From assembly GCA_003558175.1 (NCBI GenBank), contig PWMO01000074.1, positions 1 to 6,453 on the forward strand: a stretch of 6,453 nt of DNA. The letters run 5' to 3'. The position numbers and the translations under genes were made by a program. Below are positions 5,975-6,453 of the stretch, piece after piece (within the stretch, counting starts at the first letter, position 1; each line of letters begins with the position of its first letter). The stretch is from Spirochaetaceae bacterium. Its GTDB lineage: Bacteria > Spirochaetota > Spirochaetia > DSM-27196 > PWMO01. The notes under the pieces are model-generated. The model had not been told where the DNA came from, searched no databases, and saw only the letters and a program-made list of their open reading frames with translations.

Positions 5975-6022
5975 CCGTATCACGGTAATCGATCACCATA
6001 ATCGATCACAATAATTGATCAC
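5971..6022. repeat. Four tandem 13-bp units between the GGDEF gene and fetA
   Basis: Reading the plus strand, the units are TATACCGTATCAC (5971-5983), GGTAATCGATCAC (5984-5996), CATAATCGATCAC (5997-6009) and AATAATTGATCAC (6010-6022). The second and third share the last 11 bases. The fourth matches the third at 11 of 13, and the first at 8 of 13. The last three each contain a GATC. The array fills most of the 72-bp gap upstream of fetA and covers where a -35 box would be, so it is most likely a multi-site regulator-binding region; simple slippage-derived repetition is the alternative. Confidence 0.8.
5973..5987. promoter_or_regulatory. Perfect dyad TACCGT-N3-ACGGTA over the fetAB promoter
   Basis: Two perfect 6-bp inverted arms are separated by 3 bp and overlap the -10 box by 2 bp. 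The position is that of a repressor operator. A further CGGTA half-site occurs 9 bp closer to fetA. It does not resemble a classical Fur box. Which regulator binds is unknown. Confidence 0.45.
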
Positions 6023-6030
6023 AGTATTCA

Positions 6031-6453
6031 CTACAGCGTGCTGCAGCGGTTGCGGCCCTGCTGTTTGGAGCGGTAGAGCGCCTGGTCGGCGCGATTCATC
6101 GCGTGCTCGATCGATCGCTCGCTCTCAAGCTCTACGGTTGAGATGCCAAGGCTGACGGTGATGGGATAGCGCACGCCCTCGAGCCTGACTTGAGACACCG
6201 AGAGCCGGATACGCTCGGCAATTCGGCGCGCCTCCGAAAGCGGAGTCTCCGGTAGCAGCGCGACAAACTCTTCTCCCCCGTAGCGGCAGAGAACATCGGC
6301 CTTGCGCAGCATCTCGCGGGTGGTTCTCGCAACGTGCGTGAGCACCTGGTCACCTACGAAGTGCCCGTGATCGTCGTTGATGCGCTTGAAGTGATCAAGA
6401 TCCATCATGATTATCGACAGCGGTCTGCCGTAGCGCGCGGCCTGCTCGGCAAG
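6031..6453 (-). CDS. GGDEF domain diguanylate cyclase, C-terminal part (partial)
   Basis: The frame is open to the window edge, so the 5' end and any sensor domain are missing; 140 residues are visible. The GGDEF domain starts with the usual EQAARYGRPLSIIMMDLDHFKRIND block, containing the metal- and nucleotide-contacting Asp/His/Phe/Lys of DLDHFK. The active-site loop is YGGEEF (58-63), an active variant of GGDEF. RKAD (50-53) stands five residues before it, matching the RxxD inhibitory site that binds product c-di-GMP. The domain ends with the normal VSLGIS strand and NRADQALYRSKQQGRN helix, so its C-terminus is complete. The expected reaction is 2 GTP to c-di-GMP, with product feedback. The internal Met at 6408 is not the start, because the conserved domain begins upstream of it. 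The stop TAG is followed directly by TGA. It lies upstream of fetA in the same direction, separated by the repeat array. Confidence 0.95.
   Translation of the reverse strand, partial: LAEQAARYGRPLSIIMMDLDHFKRINDDHGHFVGDQVLTHVARTTREMLRKADVLCRYGGEEFVALLPETPLSEARRIAERIRLSVSQVRLEGVRYPITVSLGISTVELESERSIEHAMNRADQALYRSKQQGRNRCSTL

Noticed and set aside
5971..6022. CRISPR array or plasmid-type iterons
   Set aside because: The units are 13 bp without spacers, so this is not CRISPR. There is no replication initiator gene nearby and the setting is a promoter region, so an origin is unlikely.
5984..6022. Fur box upstream of fetA
   Set aside because: ATAAT-containing repeats recall Fur hexamers, but the 13-bp period and the GATCGATCAC-type core do not fit the 19-bp Fur consensus.

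Overview
The window is a compact, GC-rich (about 60% by eye) bacterial chromosomal segment. It carries seven recognisable protein-coding genes in two opposed blocks. I see no mobile element, CRISPR array, rRNA or tRNA. The host cannot be fixed from this window. High GC, a NfeD-FloA pair, an M23/SH3 lipoprotein and FetAB would suit a free-living spirochaete or a deltaproteobacterium-like organism, but this is only an inference.

Positions 30-2385 (+ strand) form a tight three-gene operon: a short NfeD membrane protein, the flotillin-like protein FloA, and an unrecognised single-pass membrane protein with a long charged, disordered-looking tail. Gaps are 1 and 18 bp and each gene has a visible Shine-Dalgarno sequence. 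NfeD and flotillin proteins are well-known membrane partners, so the third protein is a candidate extra component of the same membrane microdomain system.

Positions 2386-2621 are non-coding as far as I can support, with an AT-rich promoter-like island at the end. Positions 2622-4085 (+) encode a predicted lipoprotein with a beta-rich N-terminal region, an intact M23 zinc endopeptidase domain and SH3-like C-terminal domains. It is a probable cell-envelope peptidoglycan hydrolase.

Positions 4092-5958 (- strand) hold a FetA-FetB type ABC transporter, a family linked in E. coli to iron export and resistance to iron-driven oxidative stress. It is followed by a small thioredoxin-fold protein with a single active-site cysteine (CxxS). 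The fetA and fetB frames overlap by 4 bp and the redox gene follows directly, suggesting a combined iron/redox stress unit. The redox gene meets the M23 gene tail to tail with 6 bp between the stops.

Positions 6031-6453 (-) are the C-terminal part of a GGDEF diguanylate cyclase that runs off the window. The 72-bp gap between it and fetA holds the most striking non-coding signal: four tandem 13-bp units ending in a TACCGT-N3-ACGGTA dyad that overlaps a perfect TATAAT box just upstream of fetA. This looks like a dedicated control region for the transporter operon. A second theme is that fetA, the thioredoxin-like gene and the M23 gene all lack a Shine-Dalgarno and have a -10-like box only 7-10 nt before the ATG, as expected for leaderless or nearly leaderless mRNAs.
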